Source of the DNA: Bradyrhizobium sp. Ai1a-2
GTDB lineage: Bacteria > Pseudomonadota > Alphaproteobacteria > Rhizobiales > Xanthobacteraceae
DNA length: 64,000 nucleotides
Direction of reading: 5' to 3'
NCBI RefSeq assembly: GCF_000426245.1
Contig: NZ_AUEZ01000008.1
Coordinates: forward strand, 102,193 to 166,192
How positions within the stretch are numbered: position 1 is the stretch's first letter; the number at the start of each line of letters is the position of its first letter. Below the pieces are notes generated by a model. The model had not been told where the DNA came from, did no database searches, and saw nothing but the letters and a program-made list of their open reading frames with translations. Shown here piece by piece: positions 37,283-45,920 of the stretch. A program made the translations under genes and the position numbers.

Positions 37283-37570
37283 CTAAAGGGTCTCGGGCCA
37301 CCGCCGAGCGCCATGAAATACGCGTAAGACCTGGACGGTCTGGCCCGCCACACGATAGGGCACGATATACGGCGTCTTCGGAATCACCAGTTCTCGCGTT
37401 CCCGGAACCCGGCCGGGCCTTCCCATTTCGGGATTATCGGATAGCAGCATCTCCACATTGTGCATGACGTGGAGCACGATACGCTTGGCCGCCGCGGGGC
37501 TGCTCTGCTCAATATAGGCTCGTATCGCGATCAGGTCCTCGACAGCTTCAGGAGACCAAACGGCGCTCAT
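37283..37570 (-). CDS. ParE/RelE-family toxin
   Basis: 95 residues. WSPEAVEDLIAIRAYIEQSSP, AKRIVLHVMHNVEMLLSDNPEMGRPGRVPGTRELVI (in parts) and YIVPYRVAGQTVQVLRVFHGARRWPETL (in parts) match the ParE/RelE fold. The RELVIPKTPYIVPYR and VLRVFHGARRWP segments are diagnostic. ParE members poison gyrase, RelE members cut mRNA on ribosomes; the C-terminal R-W/P ending is more ParE-like. ATG 37570 overlaps the antitoxin stop (ATGA). Confidence 0.9.
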   Translation of the reverse strand: MSAVWSPEAVEDLIAIRAYIEQSSPAAAKRIVLHVMHNVEMLLSDNPEMGRPGRVPGTRELVIPKTPYIVPYRVAGQTVQVLRVFHGARRWPETL

Positions 37571-37833
37571 GTCCGCTTGGGGAACGGTTTTTCTTTGCCG
37601 CTACCCCACGATGTCACCCAGTCTTTGACCTCTTCGTGCGAAATTCCCTCGCCACGATCGAGTGAGGCGATCGCGCGCTTTATACCCGCAATCTGCCATT
37701 CGTTGACGTCGAGGTACTCGTTGATCGCCTCGGCGGCGAGAAAGGAACGGCTGCGCCCGGTGCTCTTGGCCAGCTTTTCCAGCCGTTTCTTTGCCGCGGA
37801 ATCTACGCGCACTGAGAATGTGGTGGAGGCCAT
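37567..37833 (-). CDS. Ribbon-helix-helix antitoxin (CopG/ParD-like)
   Basis: 88 residues. The N-terminal MASTTFSVRVDSAAKKRLEKLAKSTGRSRSFLAAEAI (in parts) is a ribbon-helix-helix DNA-binding domain. The tail EWQIAGIKRAIASLDRGEGISHEEVKDW is the toxin-binding segment found with ParE/RelE partners. Stop overlaps the toxin start, so antitoxin is made first. Tandem TGTAC repeats upstream of the start (37845-37849, 37857-37861) are likely the autoregulatory operator. Confidence 0.9.
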   Translation of the reverse strand: MASTTFSVRVDSAAKKRLEKLAKSTGRSRSFLAAEAINEYLDVNEWQIAGIKRAIASLDRGEGISHEEVKDWVTSWGSGKEKPFPKRT

Positions 37834-37843
37834 ATCTCACCCA

Positions 37844-37863
37844 ATGTACCAATCTGTGTACAA
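37844..37863 (-). promoter_or_regulatory. Probable toxin-antitoxin operator
   Basis: TGTACC (37845-37850) and TGTACA (37857-37862) are spaced 12 bp, about one helical turn, and lie 12-30 bp upstream of the antitoxin ATG. This fits cooperative binding by ribbon-helix-helix dimers. Confidence 0.4.
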
Positions 37864-37897
37864 ATAAGCACAGCCCGCCTGATCCGCAATCCGGCGC

Positions 37898-40800
37898 TCA
37901 TAGCGTCTCCACCATCTCGACGCCGCTGACTGCCTTGATCGCCCCGGCGATCTGCGGGGACACCTGGAAGCGGCCTTCGAGCTTGAATTCGACCTCGGTC
38001 TCCAGATCGAGGCGCAGCACCAGCGCGATATCGCCGCCGGTGCCATTGCCGGGCTGAAGCCGTTTGGCGATCGAGTCCAGCGGCTTGGTGTCGCGCAGGA
38101 AGATGCGCAGGCCCTTTTGCGTCTTGGCCGCGGCGGCATCGAGCGGCTCGGCGTGCAGCACGCGGGCGCGGACGTCCTCGCCCTGCAGCTCGGCGCCGAG
38201 CTGCAGGAGCACGGCGGCGCCCGGCTCCAGCACGTCACGGTATTGCGCCAATCCTTCCGAGAACAGCACGGCCTCGAAATGGCCGGTGGGATCGGACAGG
38301 CCCATGATGCCCATCTTGTTGCCGGTCTTGGTGCGCCGCTCCATGCGCGACACCACGGTTGCCGCGACCTTGCCGGCGGTCGCGCCTGTCTTCACCGCTC
38401 GCGAGAACTCGGCCCAGGACTGCACGCGTAGCCGTTTCAAGGCTGTGGCGTAGTCGTCGAGCGGGTGGCCCGACAGGAAGAAGCCGATGGCGTCATATTC
38501 GCGTCGCAGCCGATCCGCCGGCAGCCACGGCTCGATCTGAGGCAGAACGATGCTCGGCGCGTCCGAAAGCCCGCCGAACATATCGTTCTGGCCCGATGTC
38601 GCAGCCTCATGGCTGCGCTGGCAGGCGGCGAGGATCGCGTCCGCACCGGCGAAGACGCGGGTCCGATTCGGCTCGAGCCTGTCAAAGGCACCGGCGGCGG
38701 CGAGGCTTTCGATGATGCGCTTGTTGATCGCGCGCGGGCTCACGCGCGCCGCGAAGTCGGCCAGCGAGGTGAAGGCGGTCTTGCGCCGCTCCTCCACGAT
38801 CTGCTCGACCGCCTGCAGACCGACGCCTTTCAGCGCGGCCAATGCGTAATAGATGGTGTTTTCGCCGACTTCGAAGGTTGCGCCGGAGCGGTTGATGTCG
38901 GGCGGCTCGACCTTGATGCCGAGCCGCTGCGCCTCGGAACGGAATTCGGAGAGCTTATCCGTGTTGTTGAGTTCGAGCGTCATCGACGCTGCCAGGAACT
39001 CCACCGGGTAATGCGCCTTCATGTAGGCGGTCTGATAGGACACCAGCGCATAGGCCGCAGCGTGGCTCTTGTTGAAGCCGTAGTCGGCGAACTTGGCGAG
39101 CAATTCGAAGATCGTGTCCGCCTGCCCTTTCGGCACGCCATTCTTGACCGCGCCGGCGACGAAGACCTCGCGCTGCTTCTCCATCTCGGCGCGGATCTTC
39201 TTGCCCATCGCGCGGCGCAGCAGGTCGGCTTGGCCGAGCGTGTAGCCCGCCATCTGCTGCGCGATCTGCATCACCTGCTCCTGGTAGATGATGACGCCGA
39301 ACGTCTCCTTCAGGATCGGCTCCAGGATCGGATGCAGATATTCCGGCTCTTCATCGCCGTGCTTGCGCGCGCAGTAGGTCGGGATGTTGGCCATCGGGCC
39401 GGGGCGATAGAGCGCGACCAGTGCGATGATGTCCTCGAAACGGTCCGGCCGCATGTCGATCAGCGCCCGCCGCATGCCCTGGCTTTCAACCTGGAACACG
39501 CCGACCACATCGCCTCGCGCCAGCATCTGATAGCTGTCGGCATCGTCGATCGGCAGCGTCGCCAGATCGACATGCACATCGCGCTGCTTGAGCAGCCTCA
39601 CGGCGACGTCGAGTACCGTCAGCGTCTTCAGGCCGAGGAAGTCGAACTTCACGAGCCCCGCCGGCTCGACCCATTTCATGTTGAACTGGGTCACCGGCAT
39701 GTCGGATTTGGGGTCGCGGTAGAGCGGCACGAGCTCGCTCAACGGGCGGTCGCCGATCACGATGCCGGCGGCATGGGTCGAAGCGTGGCGCGTCAAACCT
39801 TCCAGGCGTTGCGCAATGTCGAAGGCGCGCGCGATCACCGGATCCTCGTCGCGGAAAGCCTGCAGCTTGGGCTCGCCCTCGATCGCCTGCGCCAGCGTCA
39901 CGGGCGCGGCCGGGTTCTGCGGCACCAGCTTGGTCAGCTTGTCGACCTGGCCATAGGGCATCTGCAGCACGCGGCCGACGTCGCGCAGCACGCCGCGCGC
40001 CTGCAGCGTACCGAAGGTGATGATCTGCGCCACCTGATCGCGGCCGTAGCGTTCCTGCACATAGGAGATCACCTCGCCGCGGCGATCCTGGCAGAAGTCG
40101 ATGTCGAAGTCCGGCATCGAGACGCGTTCCGGATTGAGGAAGCGCTCGAACAGCAGCCCGAACCGGATCGGATCGAGATCGGTAATAGTCAGCGCCCAGG
40201 CAACCAGCGAGCCTGCACCGGAACCACGGCCCGGCCCGACCGGAATGTCGTGGGCCTTCGCCCATTTGATGAAGTCGGAAACGATCAGGAAGTAGCCCGC
40301 ATAGTTCATGCGGTTGATGACATCGATCTCGAAGGCGAGACGCTTCTGATAGTCCTCGTCCGTGATGCCCGGCGACAGACCATGGATTTGAAGACGCCTC
40401 GCGAGCCCCTGCTCGGCCTGACGCTTCAGCTCCGCGGCCTCCTCGCTCACCGCATCGGAGGCCGATCCGGCACCGACCGTGAAACGCGGCAGGATCGGCT
40501 TGCGCGTCTTCGGCCGGAACGAGCAGCGCTCGGCGATCTCGACCGTCGACGCCAGGGCTTCCGGAATATCCGCGAACAGCACCGCCATCTCGGCGCGCGT
40601 CTTGAAGCGGTGGTCGGGCGTGAGCTGCTCCCGATCCGTCTCCGCGATCAGCCGGCCGCCGGCAATGCACAGCAGCGCATCGTGGGCCTCGTAGTCGTCG
40701 GTGCTCGCGAAATAGGGCTCGTTGGTCGCGACCAGCGGCAACCCCTTCGCATAGGCAAGATCGATCAGGCCGGCCTCGGTGCGGCGCTCCTTGTCGATGC

Positions 40801-41344
40801 CGTGGCGCTGCAGCTCGATGTAGAGGCGGTCACCGAACAGGCTTGCCAGGCGGTCGCAACGCGTGGCGGCAAGGCTCGCGTGATCGGCCGCGAACGCAAG
40901 CGCGATCGGTCCGTCCGGGCCGCCGGTCAGTGCGATCAGGTCCTCGGCATCGTCCTTCAGCCAGTCGAACTTGATATGCGGCAACTGATGGACGGGCGTC
41001 TCCAGGAACGCCCGCGAGTTCAACCGCATCAGGCTGCGATAGCCGCGCTCGCGCGCGGCGAGCAGCACCATTCGGGTTGGAGCGCCGGCCAGCACGCTGC
41101 GCGAATTCGGATCGACGTCGCCGAAATCGACCGCGAGCTCACAGCCGACGATCGGCTGGATGCCATAGCCGGCCATCTTGTCGGAGAATTCCAACGCACC
41201 GAACATGTTGTCGGTGTCGGTTAGCGCGAGCGCCGGCTGGCGGTCCGCCTTGGCGAGCTCGCCAAGCTTGGCGATCTTGATCGAACCCTTCAGCAGCGAA
41301 TAGGCCGAATGAACGTGAAGATGAACGAATCCGGCACTGGGCAT
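37898..41344 (-). CDS. dnaE: DNA polymerase III alpha subunit
   Basis: 1148 residues, the normal DnaE1 length. The replicative polymerase core. The PHP domain starts FVHLHVHSAYSLLKGSIKI, the polymerase active site is in GPGRGSGAGSLVAWAL and PDFDIDFCQDRRGEVI (the catalytic Asp pair), and the fingers contain FNKSHAAAYALVSYQTAY. A helix-hairpin-helix (AALKGVGLQAVEQIVEERR) and an OB fold (AGKVAATVVSRMERRTKTGNKMGIM, in parts) follow. No intein or truncation. Confidence 0.97.
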   Translation of the reverse strand: MPSAGFVHLHVHSAYSLLKGSIKIAKLGELAKADRQPALALTDTDNMFGALEFSDKMAGYGIQPIVGCELAVDFGDVDPNSRSVLAGAPTRMVLLAARERGYRSLMRLNSRAFLETPVHQLPHIKFDWLKDDAEDLIALTGGPDGPIALAFAADHASLAATRCDRLASLFGDRLYIELQRHGIDKERRTEAGLIDLAYAKGLPLVATNEPYFASTDDYEAHDALLCIAGGRLIAETDREQLTPDHRFKTRAEMAVLFADIPEALASTVEIAERCSFRPKTRKPILPRFTVGAGSASDAVSEEAAELKRQAEQGLARRLQIHGLSPGITDEDYQKRLAFEIDVINRMNYAGYFLIVSDFIKWAKAHDIPVGPGRGSGAGSLVAWALTITDLDPIRFGLLFERFLNPERVSMPDFDIDFCQDRRGEVISYVQERYGRDQVAQIITFGTLQARGVLRDVGRVLQMPYGQVDKLTKLVPQNPAAPVTLAQAIEGEPKLQAFRDEDPVIARAFDIAQRLEGLTRHASTHAAGIVIGDRPLSELVPLYRDPKSDMPVTQFNMKWVEPAGLVKFDFLGLKTLTVLDVAVRLLKQRDVHVDLATLPIDDADSYQMLARGDVVGVFQVESQGMRRALIDMRPDRFEDIIALVALYRPGPMANIPTYCARKHGDEEPEYLHPILEPILKETFGVIIYQEQVMQIAQQMAGYTLGQADLLRRAMGKKIRAEMEKQREVFVAGAVKNGVPKGQADTIFELLAKFADYGFNKSHAAAYALVSYQTAYMKAHYPVEFLAASMTLELNNTDKLSEFRSEAQRLGIKVEPPDINRSGATFEVGENTIYYALAALKGVGLQAVEQIVEERRKTAFTSLADFAARVSPRAINKRIIESLAAAGAFDRLEPNRTRVFAGADAILAACQRSHEAATSGQNDMFGGLSDAPSIVLPQIEPWLPADRLRREYDAIGFFLSGHPLDDYATALKRLRVQSWAEFSRAVKTGATAGKVAATVVSRMERRTKTGNKMGIMGLSDPTGHFEAVLFSEGLAQYRDVLEPGAAVLLQLGAELQGEDVRARVLHAEPLDAAAAKTQKGLRIFLRDTKPLDSIAKRLQPGNGTGGDIALVLRLDLETEVEFKLEGRFQVSPQIAGAIKAVSGVEMVETL

Positions 41345-41540
41345 GGGTGCTTCGAAGGGCCTTGGTTTCGCGGAGGGACGGAGCCGCCGGGTTCGGGCAC
41401 AAGGCCGCCAATCCCGACTCGCCGCTCAATGGTGATGCCTCCGGTCCCCGAAGTCCACGCCGAACGCGGCATCGTGATGCGACGTCCGGCTTTTCCCCAG
41501 GGATGGCGGCCGACGAAATCGGCACGCCCCTCCTGCCCGC

Positions 41541-41639
41541 TCAGAACTGCGGAATCAGCTGCGCCCAGATCGCGATCATTCCAATGAACAGCGTGATCGA
41601 TGCCAGCGCCGCCGCCTCTTCGACGAAAATCTTCAACAT
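41541..41639 (-). CDS. 32-residue single-pass membrane microprotein
   Basis: Encodes MLKIFVEEAAALASITLFIG followed by MIAIWAQLIPQF. ATG 41639 has AAGGAG 8 bp upstream, the best ribosome-binding site in the neighbourhood. The sequence is one amphipathic start and one hydrophobic helix of about 20 residues. I believe the same peptide exists in other Bradyrhizobium genomes, often unannotated. It sits divergent from nothing and 197 bp upstream of the dnaE start on the same strand. Possible role: regulator of a membrane complex; unproven. Confidence 0.7.
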   Translation of the reverse strand: MLKIFVEEAAALASITLFIGMIAIWAQLIPQF

Positions 41640-41777
41640 CGCCTGTCTCCTTGATATGAGAACATACAAGGAACACTGTTCCTCATTTGTTCATGAGTCA
41701 AGGCCGAGCGCCGGGCCCGCTCGGAGAATCGAAGTCGAATGAAGGGAGTGGTTAATGCGCGGCCGCAGCCGGCGAGG

Positions 41778-41963
41778 TCATCCGAATACTTTTTCAGGCT
41801 GGACCGTCAGCCTGTGAGCGACGTAGGGCGTCCCGGTGTAGCGCTCGAGGATTTCGTTGCAGACCAGGCAGCGGAATTCCCCCGGCTGGCCGGGAAGCGA
41901 ATCGACCTGGATACGCCGATAGCCGGCTTCGCATCTCGGACATTGCACGTCGGATTTCAGCAT
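41778..41963 (-). CDS. Small zinc-ribbon protein (61 aa)
   Basis: MLKSDVQCPRCEAGYRRIQV and then FRCLVCNEILERYTGTPYVA. Two C-x-x-C pairs separated by 24 residues form a rubredoxin-like or zinc-ribbon knuckle. The ATG at 41963 lacks a good SD; the frame is open to 42014 with a TTG start. Related small proteins are common in Bradyrhizobium without known function. Confidence 0.65.
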   Translation of the reverse strand: MLKSDVQCPRCEAGYRRIQVDSLPGQPGEFRCLVCNEILERYTGTPYVAHRLTVQPEKVFG

Positions 41964-42032
41964 GGCGCTGACGATGGGCCGCGATCGCGGCAATTTCGCG
42001 CCGATCGGGGACAATGACCGGGGCCGACCAAC

Positions 42033-42061
42033 AAAAAGCCCCGGGCAAACTGCCCGGGGCT
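42033..42061 (-). terminator. Intrinsic terminator of the outer-membrane protein gene
   Basis: AGCCCCGGGCA / TGCCCGGGGCT (42037-42047, 42051-42061), a perfect 11-bp stem with a 3-nt loop. On the minus strand it is followed by TTTTTG. It lies 29 bp beyond the stop of the gene at 42090. Confidence 0.92.
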
Positions 42062-42089
42062 GATTGTGCCGCGTTAGTTCTCGCGAAGA

Positions 42090-42839
42090 TCAGTACTTCG
42101 CGACGAGCGGAAGGCCGCCGAAGCCGAACTTGTAGTTCAGGCGAACGGTGACGAGGTCGGCGTCCTGCTTGATGTCGTCGATACGCGTCACGCCGAGAAT
42201 CGGGCTGGTGAAGGTGTGGCTCTCGGTGTCGAGGAACAGATGGTTGTATTCGACGCCAGCCGACCAGCCGGGAGCGAAGGCGAATTCGACGCCAGCGCCG
42301 ACGGTGCCACCCCAACGGGTCTTTTCGACGCTATCAAGGGTCACGCCGAGGATCTGGCCCTCGTACTTGCTGTCGGTGACCGCAGCACCGCCCTTCACGT
42401 AGACCAGCACGGTGTTCCAGGCGTAGCCGACCTGGCCGGTGATCAGGCCGAAGGCGTCGATCTTGGAGCGGTTGCTGACAGCAGGTGCAATGAGGCTGAC
42501 GTTCGAGCCGCTGAAGTCTGCCCAGTTGCCTTGGCCTTCAACGCCGAACACCCAGTTGCCGGCCTGCCAGCGATAGCCGAGCTGACCACCGACCGTGCCG
42601 CCGGTCGCGTCGTGGGAACCTTCACCGACGCCGAAACCGAAGACCGACGTGTTGGTCCAGGTGTTGTGGCTCGAGCCCCAGCCGCCGTTGACGCCGATGT
42701 AGAAGCCGCTCCAGTCATAGATGGTGGCGACCATCGGCGGAGCCTTGGTGTATGGACGCGCAGCGAGATCCGCAGCGACCGCCGGCGCAGCGGCGCCCAG
42801 GGCGACCAAGCTCGCCGTAACAAGCAAAACCTTCTTCAT
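42090..42839 (-). CDS. Outer-membrane beta-barrel protein (Omp25/OMP31/RopB type)
   Basis: 249 residues. MKKVLLVTASLVALGAAAPA is followed by AVAADLAARPYTKAPP, the typical rhizobial porin leader and cleavage site. WSGFYIGVNGGWGSSHN starts the eight-stranded barrel; the strands (GYRWQAGNWVFGVEGQGNW, GQVGYAWNTVLVYVKGGAA, TVGAGVEFAFAPGWSAGVEY) continue to the C-terminal strand VTVRLNYKFGF. It is a structural or stress-related surface protein. GGGAAA upstream of ATG 42839 is a modest ribosome-binding site. It has its own strong terminator. Confidence 0.93.
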   Translation of the reverse strand: MKKVLLVTASLVALGAAAPAVAADLAARPYTKAPPMVATIYDWSGFYIGVNGGWGSSHNTWTNTSVFGFGVGEGSHDATGGTVGGQLGYRWQAGNWVFGVEGQGNWADFSGSNVSLIAPAVSNRSKIDAFGLITGQVGYAWNTVLVYVKGGAAVTDSKYEGQILGVTLDSVEKTRWGGTVGAGVEFAFAPGWSAGVEYNHLFLDTESHTFTSPILGVTRIDDIKQDADLVTVRLNYKFGFGGLPLVAKY

Positions 42840-43135
42840 TTTTATTTCCCGTTCCAGATGTGATGACCCCAAGGTCGTCGGGCGCCTCAGTAAACAGGGT
42901 TCCTCAAAATTGCTGTAACTTGGCTGCAACAGCCGAGGCGAAACGACTATGACGAAAACGTGAGTTAATGTTGTATTACTTATACTTAGCCCCGAAGATC
43001 CCACCGTTCCCGCGCCACAAATAATTCACACTTCGGTGTTCGCCACACTCCTCGTGTTGCATATTTGTTTGACGTCCCCTCGGTTGTAGGTCTTGGATCG
43101 TGTGACCAGCGACGAGCTGCGATCAAGGAGAAGAG
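42840..43135. promoter_or_regulatory. AT-richer divergent promoter region
   Basis: 296 bp between the outer-membrane protein gene (minus) and the DUF3551 gene (plus). It is visibly richer in A and T than its surroundings (near 42955-43060), as expected for strong divergent promoters. I see no exact operator. Confidence 0.4.
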
Positions 43136-43429
43136 ATGCGTAACGTGATCCTGGTTTTGTCCGCGGCCGCCGCGATCGGCATCCTTGGAACCGCGCCGGC
43201 CGCAGCGGTCGGTACGCGCTATCCTTTCTGCATTCAGGGAAATGAACAGCCCGGGCTCAGCAACTGCACCTTCACCAGCTATGAGCAGTGCCAGGCCACG
43301 GCGTCCGGACGCTTCCTGTGGTGCATTCCCAATCCCTTCTATGCCGGCAATGGCAATGGTCCGCGGGCTTCGCGCCGGCCCCCTCCGCCTCAGCCCTCGA
43401 TCCCCTTCTTCGAGCCTTTCAACGATTGA
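43136..43429 (+). CDS. DUF3551 family secreted protein
   Basis: 97 residues. MRNVILVLSAAAAIGILGTAPAA is a signal peptide. The mature part has the DUF3551 pattern YPFCIQG...LSNCTFTSYEQCQATASGR...WCIPNPFY, with four cysteines that probably form two disulfides. A Pro-rich tail follows. The family is small, secreted, and common in Bradyrhizobium; its function is unknown. AAGGAG precedes the ATG. First of a tandem pair. Confidence 0.88.
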   Translation: MRNVILVLSAAAAIGILGTAPAAAVGTRYPFCIQGNEQPGLSNCTFTSYEQCQATASGRFLWCIPNPFYAGNGNGPRASRRPPPPQPSIPFFEPFND

Positions 43430-43568
43430 GTCGGAACACGCCCTATGCTGCGCGAGACGAAGTGATCGGCGCAGGAACGTGACTTGACGGTCACGCGCGC
43501 GAATACTCTGTTGAGGGCGGGGTTAGCGATTGGAGGACCGAACAGTCGTCCGAACGCGGGAGGAACTG

Positions 43569-43856
43569 ATGCGCATTCCGATGTTGGCGATCATAGCGCT
43601 TGCCACGGTCGCGGCGGGATCATCCGCCCGAGCGCAGACTTACGATCCGAATTATCCGGTCTGTCTGCACGTCTACGGCCCCGTCACTTATTACGATTGC
43701 GGCTACACCTCGCTGCCCCAATGCGCGATGTCTGCATCCGGCCGGGCGGCTCAGTGTGTGGTTAATCCTTACGCCGCCAACTTCTACCCTTACGCGGCCA
43801 ACGCTTATGCCGACCCGTCACCGCGGCGTCACAGACGATATCGCCAGATCTACTGA
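43569..43856 (+). CDS. DUF3551 family secreted protein
   Basis: 95 residues from ATG 43569, with GGGAGGA upstream. MRIPMLAIIALATVAAGSSA and ARAQ form the signal peptide. The core YPVCLHVYG...YYDCGYTSLPQCAMSASGRAAQCVVNPY has the same four-cysteine spacing as the neighbour at 43136. The Tyr/Asn-rich and basic tail differs. Likely an old tandem duplication. Confidence 0.87.
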   Translation: MRIPMLAIIALATVAAGSSARAQTYDPNYPVCLHVYGPVTYYDCGYTSLPQCAMSASGRAAQCVVNPYAANFYPYAANAYADPSPRRHRRYRQIY

Positions 43857-43859
43857 GAA

Positions 43860-44558
43860 TTAATCAAGCTCGACCACCTGCCCGTTCGCCAGCGACACGC
43901 GGCGGTCCATCCGGGCGGCCAAGTCCATGTTGTGGGTTGCGATCAGCATCGCGACCCGCGTTGCCTTCACCAATTGCATCAGCGCGTTGAAGACATGGTC
44001 AGCAGTCTGCGGATCGAGGTTGCCGGTCGGCTCGTCGGCCAATAGCGCCCGTGGCGCGTTCGCGACCGCGCGCGCAATCGCGACCCGCTGCTGCTCACCG
44101 CCGGAGAGTTCGGCCGGCCGATGCTTGATGCGGTCGCTGAGGCCGAGATAGGACAGGATCTCGGTCGAGCGTTTCACAGTCTCAGAACGTTTGAGGCCAC
44201 GGATCATCTGCGGCAGCATCACGTTCTCCAGCGCGGAGAATTCCGGCAACAGCCGGTGCGACTGATAGACGAAACCGATATCGGTGCGGCGGATCTGGGT
44301 GCGGTCGATATCCGACATTTGCGAGGTCGCCGTGCCCCCGACATAGACCTCGCCGTCGTCGGGCGTCTCGAGCAGGCCTGCGATGTGCAGGAGCGTCGAT
44401 TTGCCCGAGCCGGACGGGGCCACCAGCGCAACCGATTGTCCCGGCCACAGCGCGAGCTTGGCGCCGTCCAGAATCGTCAGCGTCGCCTCGCCCTGCCGGT
44501 ACTGGCGCTTGATTTCGTGGAGATAGATGACCGGCACATCTTGCGCCCCCTCCGCCAT
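43860..44558 (-). CDS. lolD: Lipoprotein-releasing system ATPase LolD
   Basis: 232 residues. The ATPase that drives release of outer-membrane lipoproteins from the inner membrane. Walker A is [18 protein letters not shown], the signature is [15 protein letters not shown], Walker B is [12 protein letters not shown] and the switch His is in [10 protein letters not shown]. The MacB/LolD-type features [17 protein letters not shown] and [17 protein letters not shown] are clear. ATG 44558 follows the lolC-like gene by 8 bp. Confidence 0.92.
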   Translation of the reverse strand: MAEGAQDVPVIYLHEIKRQYRQGEATLTILDGAKLALWPGQSVALVAPSGSGKSTLLHIAGLLETPDDGEVYVGGTATSQMSDIDRTQIRRTDIGFVYQSHRLLPEFSALENVMLPQMIRGLKRSETVKRSTEILSYLGLSDRIKHRPAELSGGEQQRVAIARAVANAPRALLADEPTGNLDPQTADHVFNALMQLVKATRVAMLIATHNMDLAARMDRRVSLANGQVVELD

Positions 44559-44566
44559 CTCAGCCC

Positions 44567-45847
44567 TCACTCGTACCGCAGCGCGTCGACGGGATCGAGC
44601 CGCGCGGCTCGCCACGACGGATAAAGAGTCGCCAAAAACGACAGCGTCAGCGCCATGATGACGACGGCCGTGGTTTCGCCGAAATCGATCTCGGCCGGCA
44701 GCTTCGACAGGAAATAGAGCGTCGGGTCGAACAATTCGGTGTTGGTGAGCCAGGACAGGAACTGCCGGATCGATTCGATGTTCACGCAGATCAGCATGCC
44801 CACGAGAAAGCCGACGATGGTGCCGACGACGCCGATCGAGGCGCCCGTGATCAGGAAGATGCGCATGATCGATCCTTGCGAGGCCCCCATCGTGCGCAGG
44901 ATCGCGATGTCCTGCCCCTTGTCCTTCACCAGCATGATCAGGCCGGACACGATGTTGAGCGCCGCGACCAGCACGATCATGGTCAGGATCAGGAACATCA
45001 CGTTGCGCTCGACCTGGAGCGCGTTGAAGAAGGTCGAGTTGCGCTGGCGCCAGTCGACCAGAAACACGGGCCGTCCCGCGGCTTCCGTCACGGTCTTGCG
45101 GAACGTGTCGATGCGATCGGGATTGGTGGTGAATATCTCGATCGCGGTGACGTCATTGTTGCGGTTGAAATAGGCCTGCGATTCCGCAAGCGGCATGAAC
45201 ACGAAACCCGAGTCATATTCGGACATGCCGATCTCGAACACCGCCGCGATCTTGTAAGGCTTGATGCGCGGCGTCGTTCCCATCGGCGTCACCGCACCAC
45301 GCGGAGCCACCAGAGTGATGCTGTCACCGGCATGCAGCGACAATTGATCGGCAAGGCGGCGGCCGATCGCGACCCCCTGCCCTTCGTCGAAATTCTCGAG
45401 ACTGCCCTGCTTGATGTTCCGCGCGATCGAGAACAGGTTGTTCAGGTCTTCCGCCCGCATGCCACGCACGAGCACGCCGGAGGCATTGAAGGCGGAGGAC
45501 GCCAGCGCCTGGCCGTCCACCACCGGCGCCGCAAGCCGGACGCCCTGCACCTGGCTGATGCGCTCGGCGACATCCTTCCAGTCGGTCAATGGCGATTCCA
45601 GCGGCTGCACCAGGAGGTGGCCATTGAGGCCGAGGATCTTGTCGAGCAATTCCTTGCGGAAGCCGTTCATCACAGCCATCACCACGATCAGCGTGGCGAC
45701 GCCGAGCATGATGCCGAGAAAGGAAAAGCCGGCGATGACGGAAATGAAACCTTCCCTGCGACGCGCCCGCAGGTAACGTCCGGACAGCAGCCATTCGAAG
45801 GGCGCAAAAGGCGGGGTGCGGACTTTGTCGGTCATGGCCTCATCCAT
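44567..45847 (-). CDS. lolC: Lipoprotein-releasing system permease LolC/LolE
   Basis: 426 residues. Four membrane helices: one near residue 40 ([30 protein letters not shown], in parts) and three C-terminal ones forming the FtsX domain ([75 protein letters not shown], in parts). The periplasmic domain spans residues 70-270. In alphaproteobacteria one such permease usually serves as both LolC and LolE. ATG 45847 or 45835 may be the start. Forms an operon with lolD. Confidence 0.92.
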   Translation of the reverse strand: MDEAMTDKVRTPPFAPFEWLLSGRYLRARRREGFISVIAGFSFLGIMLGVATLIVVMAVMNGFRKELLDKILGLNGHLLVQPLESPLTDWKDVAERISQVQGVRLAAPVVDGQALASSAFNASGVLVRGMRAEDLNNLFSIARNIKQGSLENFDEGQGVAIGRRLADQLSLHAGDSITLVAPRGAVTPMGTTPRIKPYKIAAVFEIGMSEYDSGFVFMPLAESQAYFNRNNDVTAIEIFTTNPDRIDTFRKTVTEAAGRPVFLVDWRQRNSTFFNALQVERNVMFLILTMIVLVAALNIVSGLIMLVKDKGQDIAILRTMGASQGSIMRIFLITGASIGVVGTIVGFLVGMLICVNIESIRQFLSWLTNTELFDPTLYFLSKLPAEIDFGETTAVVIMALTLSFLATLYPSWRAARLDPVDALRYE

Positions 45848-45920
45848 GTGTCGATAATCCCATGATTCGGGCCAAATGTGGCCGGACTGGCCAACCGCAC
45901 GTCGGTGCGGTGGATAAACG

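Noticed and set aside
37261..37290. GGGGG...CCCCC hairpin after the toxin gene as a terminator
   Set aside because: The stem is only 5 bp and is not followed by a T run on the coding strand.
38465..41224. A 919-codon open frame on the plus strand, antisense to dnaE
   Set aside because: It is complementary to the fully supported dnaE coding sequence; the composition (Arg/His/Asp-rich, low in structure) is typical of antisense frames in GC-rich coding DNA.
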